Part shown: positions 27,566 to 36,470 of the stretch, piece by piece
Numbering within the stretch: the stretch's first letter is position 1
Layout: each line of letters begins with the position of its first letter
From: Achromobacter agilis
GTDB taxonomy: Bacteria > Pseudomonadota > Gammaproteobacteria > Burkholderiales > Burkholderiaceae_B
Direction: 5' to 3'
Assembly (NCBI RefSeq): GCF_900496965.1
Contig: NZ_UFQB01000032.1
Location: 1 to 64,000, forward strand
DNA: 64,000 nucleotides
Program-made: the position numbers and the translations under genes
The notes under the pieces: generated by a model
What the model saw: only the letters and a program-made list of their open reading frames with translations
Databases searched by the model: none
Told to the model about the DNA's origin: nothing

Positions 27566-27702
27566 GGCGACGAACAGCCTGACCAGGTTCAGATCCAGCT
27601 CTTTGTCAATTATTGTTCACCATTCAAGGCACAAGTACGCAGATTGTCCAGCCGATGGGCCGAGTCTACCATCGGCTCATCGACGTTTTTCCCTTGGATG
27701 CC

Positions 27703-28917
27703 ATGGACTCCGCCGTTGCCGCCGATATGAACGATGGCCCTTTTTCCGGCCTGCGCGTGCTCGATATCAGCCAGGGTATCGCCGGCCCGTATTGCGGGCA
27801 GATGTTGTGGCAGCAAGGCGCGGAGGTCGTCAAGGTGGAGCCTCCCGCGGGCGACTGGGGCCGTCATGTAGGCACCGTGGCCGGCGCGCACAGCGCGCTG
27901 TCGGTGGCCTACAACGCGGGCAAGCGCGGCGTTTGCCTGGATGCCCGCCATCCGGCGGGGCGCGAGGCGCTGCGACGCCTGGCGGATGGCGCCGACGTAC
28001 TGATCCAGAACTTCCGTCCCGGCGTCGCCGCGCGCATGGGGGTGGGCTACCAGGATCTTGCGCCCCACGCGCCCGGCCTGGTCTACGTATCGATCAGCGG
28101 CTACGGCGAAGACGGCCCCTACGCCAGCGCCCCCGCCTCCGATTCCGTCATGCAGGCCGACAGCGGCCTGATGTATGCCAATCAGGACGAGGCGGGCGTG
28201 CCGCGCCGCATCGGCGTGCTGATGGCCGACATCGCCACTGCGCTCTACGCCGCGCAAGCCACCATGGCCGCGCTGTACCGGCAGGCCCGCACAGGATTGG
28301 GCAGCCACGTCCAGCTGAGCCTGTTCCAGGCTTGCGCCGCGCTGCAGGTCAACGACATCCTGGCTTACGGCATGGCGGGCGCGCGCCGCGCCGGCCCGGT
28401 GAGCGCGCCCAACGGTGTGTTCGACACCGCCGACGGGCGCCTTTCGGTGCTGGCGCTGAACAACGATCAGTTCGCCCGGCTCTGCCGCGCCCTGGAGCGC
28501 CCCGAGTGGCTGCTCGACCCGGCCTATGCCGACAACGCCGGCCGCATGGCGCGGCGCGAAACCCTGCACCGCGAACTGGCCGCGCAACTCGCCACCCGGA
28601 CGTCCTGCCACTGGATCGAACGGCTGTCGCGCGAGGACGTGCTGCATGCCCGCGTACGCGGCTACGACGAACTAGCCGCCCATCCGCAGGCCCAGCACGT
28701 AGATCTGCTGCAAACGCTGGCCCAGCCCGGCGTCGGCGCGCTGCCTTACGCCGCGCTGCCGGGCCTGGCGCAACGGCGCCCGCTTGCCGCCGCGCCCGCG
28801 ATCGGCCAGCATACCCGCGACGTGCTGCGCGATTGGGGCTGGACCGCCTCCGACATCCAGGCGCTGCTGGCGGCCGGCGCACTGGTGCAGGGCAACGTCC
28901 AGGCGGAGGCCGCGTGA
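27703..28917 (+). CDS. CaiB/BaiF type III CoA-transferase
   Basis: A 404-residue family III CoA-transferase moving CoA between carboxylic acids. It shows SGLRVLDISQGIAGPYCGQML, VVKVEPPAGDWGR, LIQNFRPGVAARMG, and SDSVMQADSGLM with the catalytic Asp. The start at 27703 is a choice; the ATG at 27727 gives a more typical short N-terminus, and an upstream TTG (27613) is unlikely. The stop overlaps the next ATG (TGATG). Confidence 0.92.
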   Translation: MDSAVAADMNDGPFSGLRVLDISQGIAGPYCGQMLWQQGAEVVKVEPPAGDWGRHVGTVAGAHSALSVAYNAGKRGVCLDARHPAGREALRRLADGADVLIQNFRPGVAARMGVGYQDLAPHAPGLVYVSISGYGEDGPYASAPASDSVMQADSGLMYANQDEAGVPRRIGVLMADIATALYAAQATMAALYRQARTGLGSHVQLSLFQACAALQVNDILAYGMAGARRAGPVSAPNGVFDTADGRLSVLALNNDQFARLCRALERPEWLLDPAYADNAGRMARRETLHRELAAQLATRTSCHWIERLSREDVLHARVRGYDELAAHPQAQHVDLLQTLAQPGVGALPYAALPGLAQRRPLAAAPAIGQHTRDVLRDWGWTASDIQALLAAGALVQGNVQAEAA

Positions 28918-29981
28918 TGCGCGCCCTGCTCTGCGAACAGTTCGGCCCCGCGCAGCAAGTAGCGCTGCACGACACGCCCGACGCGCCGCCTCCCGGCCCC
29001 TTCGAAGTCACCATCGCGGTGGAGTACGCCAGCGTCAGCCATGCCACCAAGCTGCTGATCGAAGGCCGCTACCAGACCCGTCCGCCGATGCCTTTCGTGC
29101 CCGGCACCGAAGCGGTCGGCCACGTGCTGGCCTGCGGCAGCGCGGTAACGCGCCTGCGCCCCGGCGATCGGGTCGTGGCGCTCTCGCGCTGGGGTTGCTA
29201 TGCCGAACGGCTGACCCTGCCCGAATACACCGTCTACGCCGTGCCGGACGGCCTGGATCCGCTCCAGGCGCTGCCCGTGCCCATTTCGTATGGCACGGCG
29301 TACTGCGGCCTGCTATGGCGCGCGGCCCTGCAGCCCGGCGAAACCGTGCTGGTGCTGGGTGCGGGATCGGGCGTCGGCCTGGCTGCGGTAGAGCTGGCCG
29401 CCCTGCTGGGCGCGCGCGTCATCGCCTGCGCCAGCACCGAAGCCAAGCGCGAGGCCGCGCGCGTGGCGGGCGCCTGCCACGCCATGGCGGCCGACGACGG
29501 CATGGCGGCCGCGGTCAAGGCCCTGACCGCCGGCCGCGGCGCCGACATCGTGTTCGACCCGGTGGGCGGCGCCGCGTTCGGCCACGCCGCGCGGGCCGCG
29601 GCGGCCAACGCGCGCATGCTGTCGGTGGGCTTCGCCAGCGGCGACGTGCCGCCCGTCCCCTTGAACCTGCTGCTGGTCAAGAACATCGCATTGCATGGCT
29701 TCTTCTTCGGGCGTTATATCGGCTGGACGCCGGCCGATGAGCGCGTGGTCCATGCGCCCGCCATGCAGCGGGCCATGGCGACCCTGTTCGACTGGACGCG
29801 CAGCCTGCGCATCCATCCCGCAGTAACGGCGGTCTATCCGATCGCCGAACTTGCCGCCGCGCTCCAGGCGCTGGAAAGCCGTCAGGTCGTGGGCAAAGTG
29901 GCGCTCAAAATAATATCGGAGACTCGCCCATGCAATCCCTCACCGCCCATCGCGGCAGCAGCGCAAGATACCACCGACTGA
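28917..29981 (+). CDS. Medium-chain dehydrogenase/reductase (quinone oxidoreductase-like)
   Basis: 354 residues. GroES-like N-terminus (PFVPGTEAVGHVLACGSAVT, LRPGDRVVAL) and Rossmann domain VLGAGSGVGLAAVELA. The structural-zinc cysteine cluster is absent, as in NADPH:quinone oxidoreductases. The 3' end runs 52 bp into the next gene in another frame, adding a Pro/Ala-rich tail after VVGKVALKI that is probably dispensable. It may reduce an enoyl-CoA or enone intermediate of the CoA-transferase pathway; that is inferred. Confidence 0.9.
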   Translation: MRALLCEQFGPAQQVALHDTPDAPPPGPFEVTIAVEYASVSHATKLLIEGRYQTRPPMPFVPGTEAVGHVLACGSAVTRLRPGDRVVALSRWGCYAERLTLPEYTVYAVPDGLDPLQALPVPISYGTAYCGLLWRAALQPGETVLVLGAGSGVGLAAVELAALLGARVIACASTEAKREAARVAGACHAMAADDGMAAAVKALTAGRGADIVFDPVGGAAFGHAARAAAANARMLSVGFASGDVPPVPLNLLLVKNIALHGFFFGRYIGWTPADERVVHAPAMQRAMATLFDWTRSLRIHPAVTAVYPIAELAAALQALESRQVVGKVALKIISETRPCNPSPPIAAAAQDTTD

Positions 29982-30943
29982 ACCTCCGCGGCACGGTGCT
30001 GGCCCTGGCATGCGTCAGCGTGCTGGCCGCCGCGCCCGCCGCCGCCGCGGACGACTATCCCAGCCGTCCGATCACGATGGTCGTGCCCTACCCGCCCGGC
30101 GGCCCGACAGACATCGTCTCGCGCCTGGTCGCGGCCGAAATGTCCAAGACCATCGGCCAGAACATCATCGTCGACAACAAGCCCGGCGCCAGCGGCATGA
30201 TAGGCGCCGACCTGGTGGCCCGCGCCGCGCCGGACGGCTACACCTTCCTGGCCAACGCCTCGCTCCACGTCATCAACCCATACATCTACCGCAGCATGCG
30301 GTATGACGCCTTCAAGGACTTCACGCCCATCACGCAGCTGGCCGACGTGCCCTTGGTACTGGTGGTGCCCCAGACCAGCACCGTGAAAACCCCGCAGGAC
30401 CTGGTGGCGCAGGCAAAAGCGCAACCGCTGAACTTCGGCTCGGCCGGCAGCGCGTCCGCCCAGCAACTGGCCGGCGAATCGTTCAAGGCGCGCACCGGCC
30501 TGCCGATGCAGCACGTGCCCTACAAAGGCAGCGCGCCCGCGCTCACGGACCTGGTCGGCGGCCAGATCCAGTTCATGTTCGACTCCATGCCCTCGGCCAC
30601 CCCGTTCATCAAATCGGGCAAGCTGCGCGCCGTCGCGGTCACGGTTTCGGAGCGCGTGCCGGAATTCCCGGATGTGCCCACCATGGCCGAGTCCGGTTTC
30701 CCCGGTTTCGACATCAGCACCTGGTACGGCCTGTGGGCCCCCAAGGGCACGCCGCCGGCCATCGCCGCCAAGCTCGCGGAACATGCCGCGCTCGCGCTGC
30801 GCCAGCCCAACGTGATCAGCCAATATGCATCCATGGGCGCCAAGCCCGTAGGATCCGCGCCCGCCGACTTCGCGCGGTTCAACGAAACGGAAGGCAAGAA
30901 GTGGCGGGAGATCGTGACGGCAGCGGGCATCACGCCACAGTAA
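29930..30943 (+). CDS. Tripartite tricarboxylate transporter (Bug-type) substrate-binding protein
   Basis: 337 residues. A Sec signal peptide ends near AAPAAAADDYP. The family motifs are MVVPYPPGGPTDIVSRLV, NIIVDNKPGASGMIGADLVA, HVPYKGSAPALTDLVGGQI and APKGTPPAIAAKLAEHA. GGAGA lies 7 bp before the ATG, inside the preceding gene. It is last gene of the CoA-transferase operon and probably binds that pathway's acid substrate. No membrane partner is nearby. Confidence 0.94.
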   Translation: MQSLTAHRGSSARYHRLNLRGTVLALACVSVLAAAPAAAADDYPSRPITMVVPYPPGGPTDIVSRLVAAEMSKTIGQNIIVDNKPGASGMIGADLVARAAPDGYTFLANASLHVINPYIYRSMRYDAFKDFTPITQLADVPLVLVVPQTSTVKTPQDLVAQAKAQPLNFGSAGSASAQQLAGESFKARTGLPMQHVPYKGSAPALTDLVGGQIQFMFDSMPSATPFIKSGKLRAVAVTVSERVPEFPDVPTMAESGFPGFDISTWYGLWAPKGTPPAIAAKLAEHAALALRQPNVISQYASMGAKPVGSAPADFARFNETEGKKWREIVTAAGITPQ

Positions 30944-30967
30944 CCGCGGGCCCGCCAAGGCCCGGCC

Positions 30968-31756
30968 TCAGCCCTTCACGCTGCGCGTGGCAATAAAGGC
31001 GGGCAAGTACTTCTCGATCTCGAAGCGCGGGCTGGGATGCATCTCTTCCAGGAAGCCAGCGATCGTGAAGCCCGCCGCCAACTGGCCGCCGATCTGGCTA
31101 CTCAGCCCGTGGCCGAACATCATCGGCTCATTGCGCGCGACCTTGGCGGCCCGCTCAGCCTCGCTCAACTGTTCGAGGTCGGAATACGGCACGGCGAAGC
31201 GCGGCCGGATCAGCCCCTGCCGCGCAAACGCGGGGTCGCGGTCCGCGATGAACACGGCGGGGTTGAAGAAACTGCTGATCAACACCCCGTTCTTGCGCAG
31301 CATGCGCCAGCACTCGTTCCATACCGGCTGGATATCCGGCACGAACTGGTTGGAAATCGGATGCAGGATCAGGTCGAAGGCCCCATCCGGAAACCGCGAC
31401 AGGTCGCGCATGTCTCCCTGCTCGAGCGTCAACGCCAGGCCGTCGCGCCGAGCAACCATCGCGTCCCGCGCCAGCTGCTCGCTGGAGAGATCCAACACCG
31501 TCACCCGGGCCCCCACCGCCGCCAGCACCGGCGCCTGCTGGCCGCCCGCCGACGCCAGGCACAGCACATCCTTGCCCGCAACATCGCCCAGCCAATCGGC
31601 CGGCAGCGGAGACGGCGTCACGCAGACGCCCCATTCACCCCGCCGCGCGGCTTCAATCGCCTCGCTAGTCACGGGCCGCGACCACGGACTGTCCTGCCGC
31701 GCCCGGTGATTCCAGGCGGCGGCGTTGTGCTCCAGCAGGTCGAAAGTCTCTGGCAT
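30968..31756 (-). CDS. Class I SAM-dependent methyltransferase
   Basis: 262 residues. The SAM fold shows KDVLCLASAGGQQAPVLAA (motif I variant), VTVLDLSSEQLARD and GAFDLILHPISNQFV, as in Methyltransf_11 proteins. The N-terminus LEHNAAAWNHRARQ is typical of this group. It appears to be a single-gene unit; the substrate is unknown. Confidence 0.85.
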   Translation of the reverse strand: MPETFDLLEHNAAAWNHRARQDSPWSRPVTSEAIEAARRGEWGVCVTPSPLPADWLGDVAGKDVLCLASAGGQQAPVLAAVGARVTVLDLSSEQLARDAMVARRDGLALTLEQGDMRDLSRFPDGAFDLILHPISNQFVPDIQPVWNECWRMLRKNGVLISSFFNPAVFIADRDPAFARQGLIRPRFAVPYSDLEQLSEAERAAKVARNEPMMFGHGLSSQIGGQLAAGFTIAGFLEEMHPSPRFEIEKYLPAFIATRSVKG

Positions 31757-31784
31757 GGTTGAATCTCCATTGGTCGGCAGGGCC

Positions 31785-31823
31785 GAAAAAAATCCACGCG
31801 AACCGTGGCGGCTTGCGTGGATT
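31785..31823 (-). terminator. Rho-independent terminator of ychF
   Basis: A 9-bp perfect stem AATCCACGC / GCGTGGATT with a 15-base loop is followed on the minus strand by a run of seven T, 43 bp after the ychF stop. Confidence 0.8.
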
Positions 31824-31866
31824 CTAGCGGGACGCTACGTCGTGTCCCGGAAACGCGGGGGATGGG

Positions 31867-32958
31867 TCAGACGTTGAACAAGAAATTCATCACATCGCCG
31901 TCCTGCACGATGTATTCCTTGCCTTCGGCGCGCATCTTGCCCGCTTCCTTGGCGCCCTGTTCGCCCTTGTAGGTGATGAAGTCTTCGTAAGCGATGGTTT
32001 GCGCGCGGATGAAGCCGCGTTCGAAGTCGGTGTGGATGACGCCGGCGGCCTGGGGCGCGGTGGCGCCGATCGGCACGGTCCAGGCGCGCACTTCCTTCAC
32101 GCCGGCGGTGAAGTAGGTTTGCAGGCCGAGCAGCTTGAAGGCGGCGCGGATCAGGCGGTTCAGGCCCGGCTCTTCCATGCCCATGTCGGACAGAAAGGCC
32201 TGGCGGTCGGCGTCGTCCAGGTCGACGATCTCGGATTCGATGGCGGCGCAGATGGCGACCACGGGCGCATTGCGCTTCGCGGCGAATTCGGTCAGGCGGT
32301 CGAGCAGCGGGTTGTTGGCGAAGCCGTCATCGGCGACGTTGCCCACGTACATCGCGCGCTTGGCGGTGATGAAGCAGAGCTGGGCGATGTCGGCCTTTTC
32401 TTCGGTGCTCAGGTCCAGCGCGCGGATGGGCTGGGCCTGGTTGAGCTGGGCCACGCACTTTTCCAGCACGGCGACGATGCGCTGCGATTCCTTGTCGCCG
32501 GAACGCGCGGTTTTCTGGTGGCGCTGCAGGGCCTTCTCGGCGGTCTGCAGGTCGGCCAGGGCCAGTTCGGTCTCGATGACTTCGATGTCGGCGATGGGGT
32601 CGACCTTGCCGGCCACGTGGATCACGTTGGGATCCTCGAAGCAGCGCACCACGTTCACGATGGCGTCGGTTTCGCGGATGTGCGAGAGGAACTGGTTGCC
32701 CAGGCCTTCGCCCTTGCTCGCGCCAGCGACCAGGCCCGCGATGTCGACGAATTCGACGGTGGCGGACAGGATGCGCTCGGGCTTGACGATTTCAGCCAGC
32801 TTCTGCAGGCGCGGATCCGGCACTTCCACCACGCCGACGTTGGGCTCGATCGTGCAGAAGGGATAGTTCTCGGCGGCGATGCCGGCGCGGGTCAGAGCAT
32901 TGAAAAGCGTCGATTTGCCGACGTTGGGCAGGCCGACGATGCCGCATTGCAGAGCCAT
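31867..32958 (-). CDS. ychF: Redox-regulated ATPase YchF (Obg-like ATPase)
   Basis: 363 residues, the canonical length. G1 [15 protein letters not shown]3 [20 protein letters not shown], and the NxxE-type G4 change that gives ATP preference fit YchF. The C-terminal TGS domain ends in [12 protein letters not shown]. It is a ribosome-associated ATPase affecting stress responses. It sits at the 3' end of the mutM-to-ychF housekeeping block, as in other betaproteobacteria. Confidence 0.97.
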   Translation of the reverse strand: MALQCGIVGLPNVGKSTLFNALTRAGIAAENYPFCTIEPNVGVVEVPDPRLQKLAEIVKPERILSATVEFVDIAGLVAGASKGEGLGNQFLSHIRETDAIVNVVRCFEDPNVIHVAGKVDPIADIEVIETELALADLQTAEKALQRHQKTARSGDKESQRIVAVLEKCVAQLNQAQPIRALDLSTEEKADIAQLCFITAKRAMYVGNVADDGFANNPLLDRLTEFAAKRNAPVVAICAAIESEIVDLDDADRQAFLSDMGMEEPGLNRLIRAAFKLLGLQTYFTAGVKEVRAWTVPIGATAPQAAGVIHTDFERGFIRAQTIAYEDFITYKGEQGAKEAGKMRAEGKEYIVQDGDVMNFLFNV

Positions 32959-33004
32959 GGGAATCCTGTGTGAGTACGGTATTGATCGTTAACGTTCTAG
33001 TTTA

Positions 33005-33042
33005 CCCCGCCGGGCGGAATGGGTTTTCCGGAAACGGCGGGG
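33005..33042 (-). terminator. GC-rich hairpin after the CPBP gene
   Basis: CCCCGCCG / CGGCGGGG stem with a loop of about 22 bases, 12 bp after the CPBP stop. There is no T tract, so it may be only a weak terminator. Confidence 0.3.
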
Positions 33043-33054
33043 CATGCGGCCCCG

Positions 33055-33840
33055 CTAACCGGCGGCGGTGGGGGCCCAGCGCATGATGAGCCAGATCATC
33101 AAAATGGGGCCGGCATTGAAAGCCGAGTGCAGCAGCATGGCCGCGCCGATGCCGCGCCGCACGCGCATCCAGCCCAGCACCAGTCCGGTCAGCCATTGCG
33201 GCAGGACCAGCAGCGGCAGAAGCCAGTACGGCGTCTTGGCATAGACGAAGTTGGTCAGGTGCACGGCCGCGAAGGTCAGCGCCACCAGGTGGAACACCAG
33301 GCCGAAGTGCCTCAGGTAGTAGCGGCGCCAAGTCGTGTCCCAGGCCTTCAGGGGCTCGGCGCGCTGGCGCACGCCCCAGCAGGCCAGTATCACGAATGCG
33401 GCCAGCAGAAGGCCTGTCCAGACCTTGGGGCCCCACAGGACCACGGGCAGCATCGCGGGGATCAGCCACAGGGCCTGCTTCGGGCGGCGCAGCCCATAGC
33501 GGAACAGCAGTTCTTCGACCAGCGGGGCCCAGATCACGGCGGTCAGCCAGGGGATGTTGGCGGGGTCGAGCCGGTGGGTCACGCCGCCCAGCCCGGCCGC
33601 CGCCACCGCCACCGGCCCCAGCGCGAATAGATTCAAGGCCCACAGCAGCGCGGCCCAGGCCAGCAGCCGTCCCGGCGAGATGCCCGGCCACCAGTCCGCC
33701 ACCAGCCCGCTGGCGGCCGCCCGTCCGGGCAGGCGCGCGGCGGGGTGCGGGTGCCGGATGAAGCGCCAGAAATCCACGACTTCGCTGCGGAAGCGCGTTT
33801 TTCCTCGCGGCATGGCGGGCCGGTCGCCGGTTTCGGACAT
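33055..33840 (-). CDS. CPBP-family intramembrane metalloprotease
   Basis: A 261-residue membrane protein with about six hydrophobic segments. The three conserved metal motifs are present in order: APLVEELLFRYGLR (EExxxR), FAAVHLTNF (FxxxH) and HSAFNA (HxxxN/B). These match CAAX-protease/bacteriocin-processing enzymes. The N-terminal 40 residues are basic and cytosolic. The ATG overlaps the pth stop (TGATG), implying coupling with pth. The physiological substrate is unknown. Confidence 0.9.
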   Translation of the reverse strand: MSETGDRPAMPRGKTRFRSEVVDFWRFIRHPHPAARLPGRAAASGLVADWWPGISPGRLLAWAALLWALNLFALGPVAVAAAGLGGVTHRLDPANIPWLTAVIWAPLVEELLFRYGLRRPKQALWLIPAMLPVVLWGPKVWTGLLLAAFVILACWGVRQRAEPLKAWDTTWRRYYLRHFGLVFHLVALTFAAVHLTNFVYAKTPYWLLPLLVLPQWLTGLVLGWMRVRRGIGAAMLLHSAFNAGPILMIWLIMRWAPTAAG

Positions 33841-34436
33841 CAGGCGTCGTTGCCGCTATGGAGCTGGCGGGTCGCCAGCGGGAAGTCGCCGGCCAGCATG
33901 GCGGGCACGACGGCCCGGCAGCGGTCGATGACGGCTTCGATCTGCTTCTGTTCTTCGCGGCGCGGCGGATGCAGGACGAAGTCCGCCACCTGCTGCGCCA
34001 GGCCCAGCGTGCGCGGGTGGCCGATGCCGACGCGCAGGCGCCAGAAATTGGGGCTGCCCAGCGCGGCCTGAATATCCTTCAGGCCGTTGTGGCCGGCATG
34101 TCCGCCGCCCTGCTTGAGCTTCACCTGCCCCGGCATCAGGTCGAGTTCGTCATGCAGCACCAGCACCTGCTCCGGCGCCAGCTTGTAGAAGCGGGCCAAC
34201 GCGCCGACCGCCTGGCCAGACCGGTTCATGTAGGTGGTGGGCTTGAGCAGCAGCACGTTATCCGCGCCCAGGCGGGCCTTGGCCACCATGCCGAAAAAGG
34301 ACTTCTCCAGCGCGAAAGACGCACGCAGATCGTCCGCCAGGTGGTCGGCGAGCCAGAAGCCGGCGTTGTGCCGGGTGGTTTCGTAGTCGGGACCGGGATT
34401 ACCCAATCCCACGATGAGGCGTATGGGAATAGACAT
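33840..34436 (-). CDS. pth: Peptidyl-tRNA hydrolase
   Basis: A 198-residue enzyme that releases tRNA from prematurely dissociated peptidyl-tRNA. The family motifs are [21 protein letters not shown] (catalytic His after TR), [19 protein letters not shown] and [10 protein letters not shown]. It follows rplY, with a strong terminator between them, the standard prs-rplY-pth order. Confidence 0.97.
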   Translation of the reverse strand: MSIPIRLIVGLGNPGPDYETTRHNAGFWLADHLADDLRASFALEKSFFGMVAKARLGADNVLLLKPTTYMNRSGQAVGALARFYKLAPEQVLVLHDELDLMPGQVKLKQGGGHAGHNGLKDIQAALGSPNFWRLRVGIGHPRTLGLAQQVADFVLHPPRREEQKQIEAVIDRCRAVVPAMLAGDFPLATRQLHSGNDA

Positions 34437-34454
34437 GATGGGGGTGTTTAAACC

Positions 34455-34491
34455 AAAAAACCCTGCGCATGCAAATGCACACGCAGGGTTT
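34455..34491 (-). terminator. Rho-independent terminator of rplY
   Basis: On the minus strand, AAACCCTGCG, a 14-base loop, then CGCAGGGTTT running into TTTT. It lies 43 bp after the rplY stop and just upstream of pth. Confidence 0.85.
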
Positions 34492-34533
34492 CGGGCTCAA
34501 GCCGCCTGCGGGCCCCTAGGGCCCGAGGCAAAC

Positions 34534-35151
34534 TTAGGCGGCCGGAGCTTCGGCTTCGCCTTCGTCGGCAGCGGCAGCGCCGCCCTTGACCACGGCAGTG
34601 GCGGCCAGCAGCGGGTTGGCATCGCCGCCGTGGGGGACGTACGTCACACCCTTGGGCAGCTTGATGTCGGCCAGGTGGACCGACGCGCCAGGCAGCAGGT
34701 CCTTCAGGTCGACTTCGATGAACTGGGGCAGAGCCGCCGGCAGGCAGGTCACTTCCAGTTCGGTCAGGACGTGGCTGATGATGGCGCCGCCCAGCTTCAC
34801 AGCCGGCGAGATTTCAGCGTTGATGAAGTGGAACGGGACCTTGGTGTGCAGGGCCTGGTTGGCGTCCACGCGCTGGAAGTCCACGTGCAGGACTTGCGGC
34901 TTGTAGGCGTGCCATTGAACCGAACGCAGCAGGACTTGCTCTTCCTTGGCTGCGCCTTCCAGCGCCATTTGCAGGATCGACGCGTGGAATTCTTCCTTGC
35001 GCAGGGCGTGGTAGATCTCGTTGTGGTCGAGTTCGATGTTCAGCGGGGCAGCCGTACCGCCATAAACGATGGCGGGAACGCGGCCCGCGCGGCGCAGGCG
35101 GCGGCTCGCACTCGAACCCTGGACGCTACGCGCAGTGGCATTGAATTTCAT
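34534..35151 (-). CDS. rplY: 50S ribosomal protein L25/CTC
   Basis: 205 residues, the long CTC-type form of L25 that binds 5S r[23 protein letters not shown] is the family N-terminus; [13 protein letters not shown] and HVDFQRVDA are diagnostic. The C-terminal TL5-like domain ends in an Ala/Glu tail. The start at 35151 follows GGAG (6-bp spacing); an upstream ATG at 35169 is rejected. A terminator-like hairpin directly abuts the ribosome site. Confidence 0.97.
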   Translation of the reverse strand: MKFNATARSVQGSSASRRLRRAGRVPAIVYGGTAAPLNIELDHNEIYHALRKEEFHASILQMALEGAAKEEQVLLRSVQWHAYKPQVLHVDFQRVDANQALHTKVPFHFINAEISPAVKLGGAIISHVLTELEVTCLPAALPQFIEVDLKDLLPGASVHLADIKLPKGVTYVPHGGDANPLLAATAVVKGGAAAADEGEAEAPAA

Positions 35152-35161
35152 GGATAACTCC

Positions 35162-35189
35162 AAAAACAATAAGGTGAAGAGACTTCACC
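35162..35189 (-). terminator. Terminator-like hairpin abutting the rplY ribosome site (possible attenuator)
   Basis: On the minus strand GGTGAAG-TCT-CTTCACC is followed by TTATTGTTTTT. The U-rich tail ends right at the GGAG of rplY. It could terminate prs transcripts or attenuate rplY. Confidence 0.6.
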
Positions 35190-35198
35190 GGTTAAATG

Positions 35199-35223
35199 CA
35201 CGGCGCGCAAAACGCGCGCCGTG
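35199..35223. terminator. Perfect 10-bp hairpin between prs and rplY
   Basis: CACGGCGCGC-AAAAC-GCGCGCCGTG. It is very stable and close to symmetric, and no T tract follows on the minus strand. It lies 9 bp upstream of the attenuator-like hairpin. Confidence 0.55.
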
Positions 35224-35296
35224 TTTGTTGCGCCTTGCCGCGACCAGCAAGACGCAAGAACTGAATATTCGGACTGTCTGTCCGTCGGCCGAGGCT

Positions 35297-36247
35297 TCAG
35301 TCGACGAACAGCGAGCTGACCGATTCCGCGTTCGAGATACGCAGGATGGTCTCGCCCAGCAGCGCGGCGCACGACAGCTGGCGGATCTTGCCGCTGGCCT
35401 GGCCTTGCTCGGAGAGCGGAATGGTGTCGGTGACGACGAGTTCGTCCAGTTCCGACGCTTCGATGCGGTCGATGGCGCCGCCCGACAGCACGGGGTGCGT
35501 GCAATAGGCGTAAACGGCGCCGGCGCCGCGGTCTTTCAGGGCCTGGGCCGCCTTGCACAGCGTGCCGGCGGTGTCGACCATGTCGTCCATGATGATGCAG
35601 GTGCGGCCGTCGACCTCACCGATGATGTTCATCACTTCCGACACATTGGCGCGCGGACGGCGCTTGTCGATGATGGCCAGGTCGGCTTCGAGCTGCTTGG
35701 CCAGCGCGCGGGCCCGGACCACGCCGCCGATGTCCGGGGACACGACGACCAAGTTCGAGAAGTTGCGGCGCCAGATGTCGCCCAGCAGGATCGGGCCCGC
35801 GTAGATGTTGTCCACGGGGATGTCGAAGAAACCCTGGATCTGGTCGGCGTGCAGGTCCATCGTGAGGACGCGGTCGACGCCGGCCACTTGCAGCATGTTG
35901 GCCACGACCTTCGCCGAAATGGCCACGCGCGCCGAGCGCGGGCGGCGGTCCTGGCGGGCATAGCCGAAATAGGGAATCGCGGCGGTGATGCGGCCGGCGG
36001 AAGCACGGCGCAGCGCATCGACCATCACCATGATTTCCATCAGGTTGTCGTTGGTGGGAGCACAGGTGGGCTGCAGGACGAAGACGTCCTTGCCGCGCAC
36101 GTTCTCGTTGATCTCGACCATCACTTCGCCGTCCGAGAAGCGACCGACGGTCATCTTGCCCAGGGACATATCGAGGTGGTTGACTACGTCCACGGCCAGC
36201 CGAGTATTGGCGGTGCCCGTGAAAATCATGAAGCTATCGTTTGCCAT
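35297..36247 (-). CDS. prs: Ribose-phosphate pyrophosphokinase (PRPP synthetase)
   Basis: 316 residues, the class I length. It makes PRPP from ribose-5-phosphate and [19 protein letters not shown], the ATP loop [28 protein letters not shown], and the PRPP loop [13 protein letters not shown] are all intact. It follows tRNA-Gln, from which it is separated by a terminator. Confidence 0.98.
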   Translation of the reverse strand: MANDSFMIFTGTANTRLAVDVVNHLDMSLGKMTVGRFSDGEVMVEINENVRGKDVFVLQPTCAPTNDNLMEIMVMVDALRRASAGRITAAIPYFGYARQDRRPRSARVAISAKVVANMLQVAGVDRVLTMDLHADQIQGFFDIPVDNIYAGPILLGDIWRRNFSNLVVVSPDIGGVVRARALAKQLEADLAIIDKRRPRANVSEVMNIIGEVDGRTCIIMDDMVDTAGTLCKAAQALKDRGAGAVYAYCTHPVLSGGAIDRIEASELDELVVTDTIPLSEQGQASGKIRQLSCAALLGETILRISNAESVSSLFVD

Positions 36248-36321
36248 GATGGATGATGCGATGGTCGTTTAAGACACTGACGAGTGATGCGGGGGGTGAT
36301 ACTGAACACCAGCCGATCCGG

Positions 36322-36378
36322 AAAATAAAAAAGCTGCTGAACCCGGGCCAGTGTCTTACAGGCGTGTTCAACAGCTTT
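36322..36378 (-). terminator. Rho-independent terminator after tRNA-Gln
   Basis: On the minus strand AAAGCTGTTGAAC pairs with GTTCAGCAGCTTT (one G-U) across a 23-base loop, then TTTATTTT. It separates the ispE/tRNA transcript from prs. Confidence 0.75.
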
Positions 36379-36392
36379 GTTATGTATTCGGT

Positions 36393-36469
36393 TGGCTGGG
36401 GAGGAAGGATTCGAACCTTCGCATGCCGGAATCAAAATCCGGTGCCTTAACCAGCTTGGCGACTCCCCA
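36393..36469 (-). tRNA. tRNA-Gln (anticodon TTG)
   Basis: 77 nt with an encoded 3' CCA. The acceptor stem is TGGGGAG / CTCCCCA with discriminator G. The anticodon stem-loop is CCGGA-TTTTGAT-TCCGG, giving anticodon TTG. The T arm is GAAGG-TTCGAAT-CCTTC. It starts 1 bp after the ispE stop, so it is probably processed from the lolB-ispE transcript or has a promoter inside ispE. Confidence 0.97.
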
Positions 36470-36470
36470 A

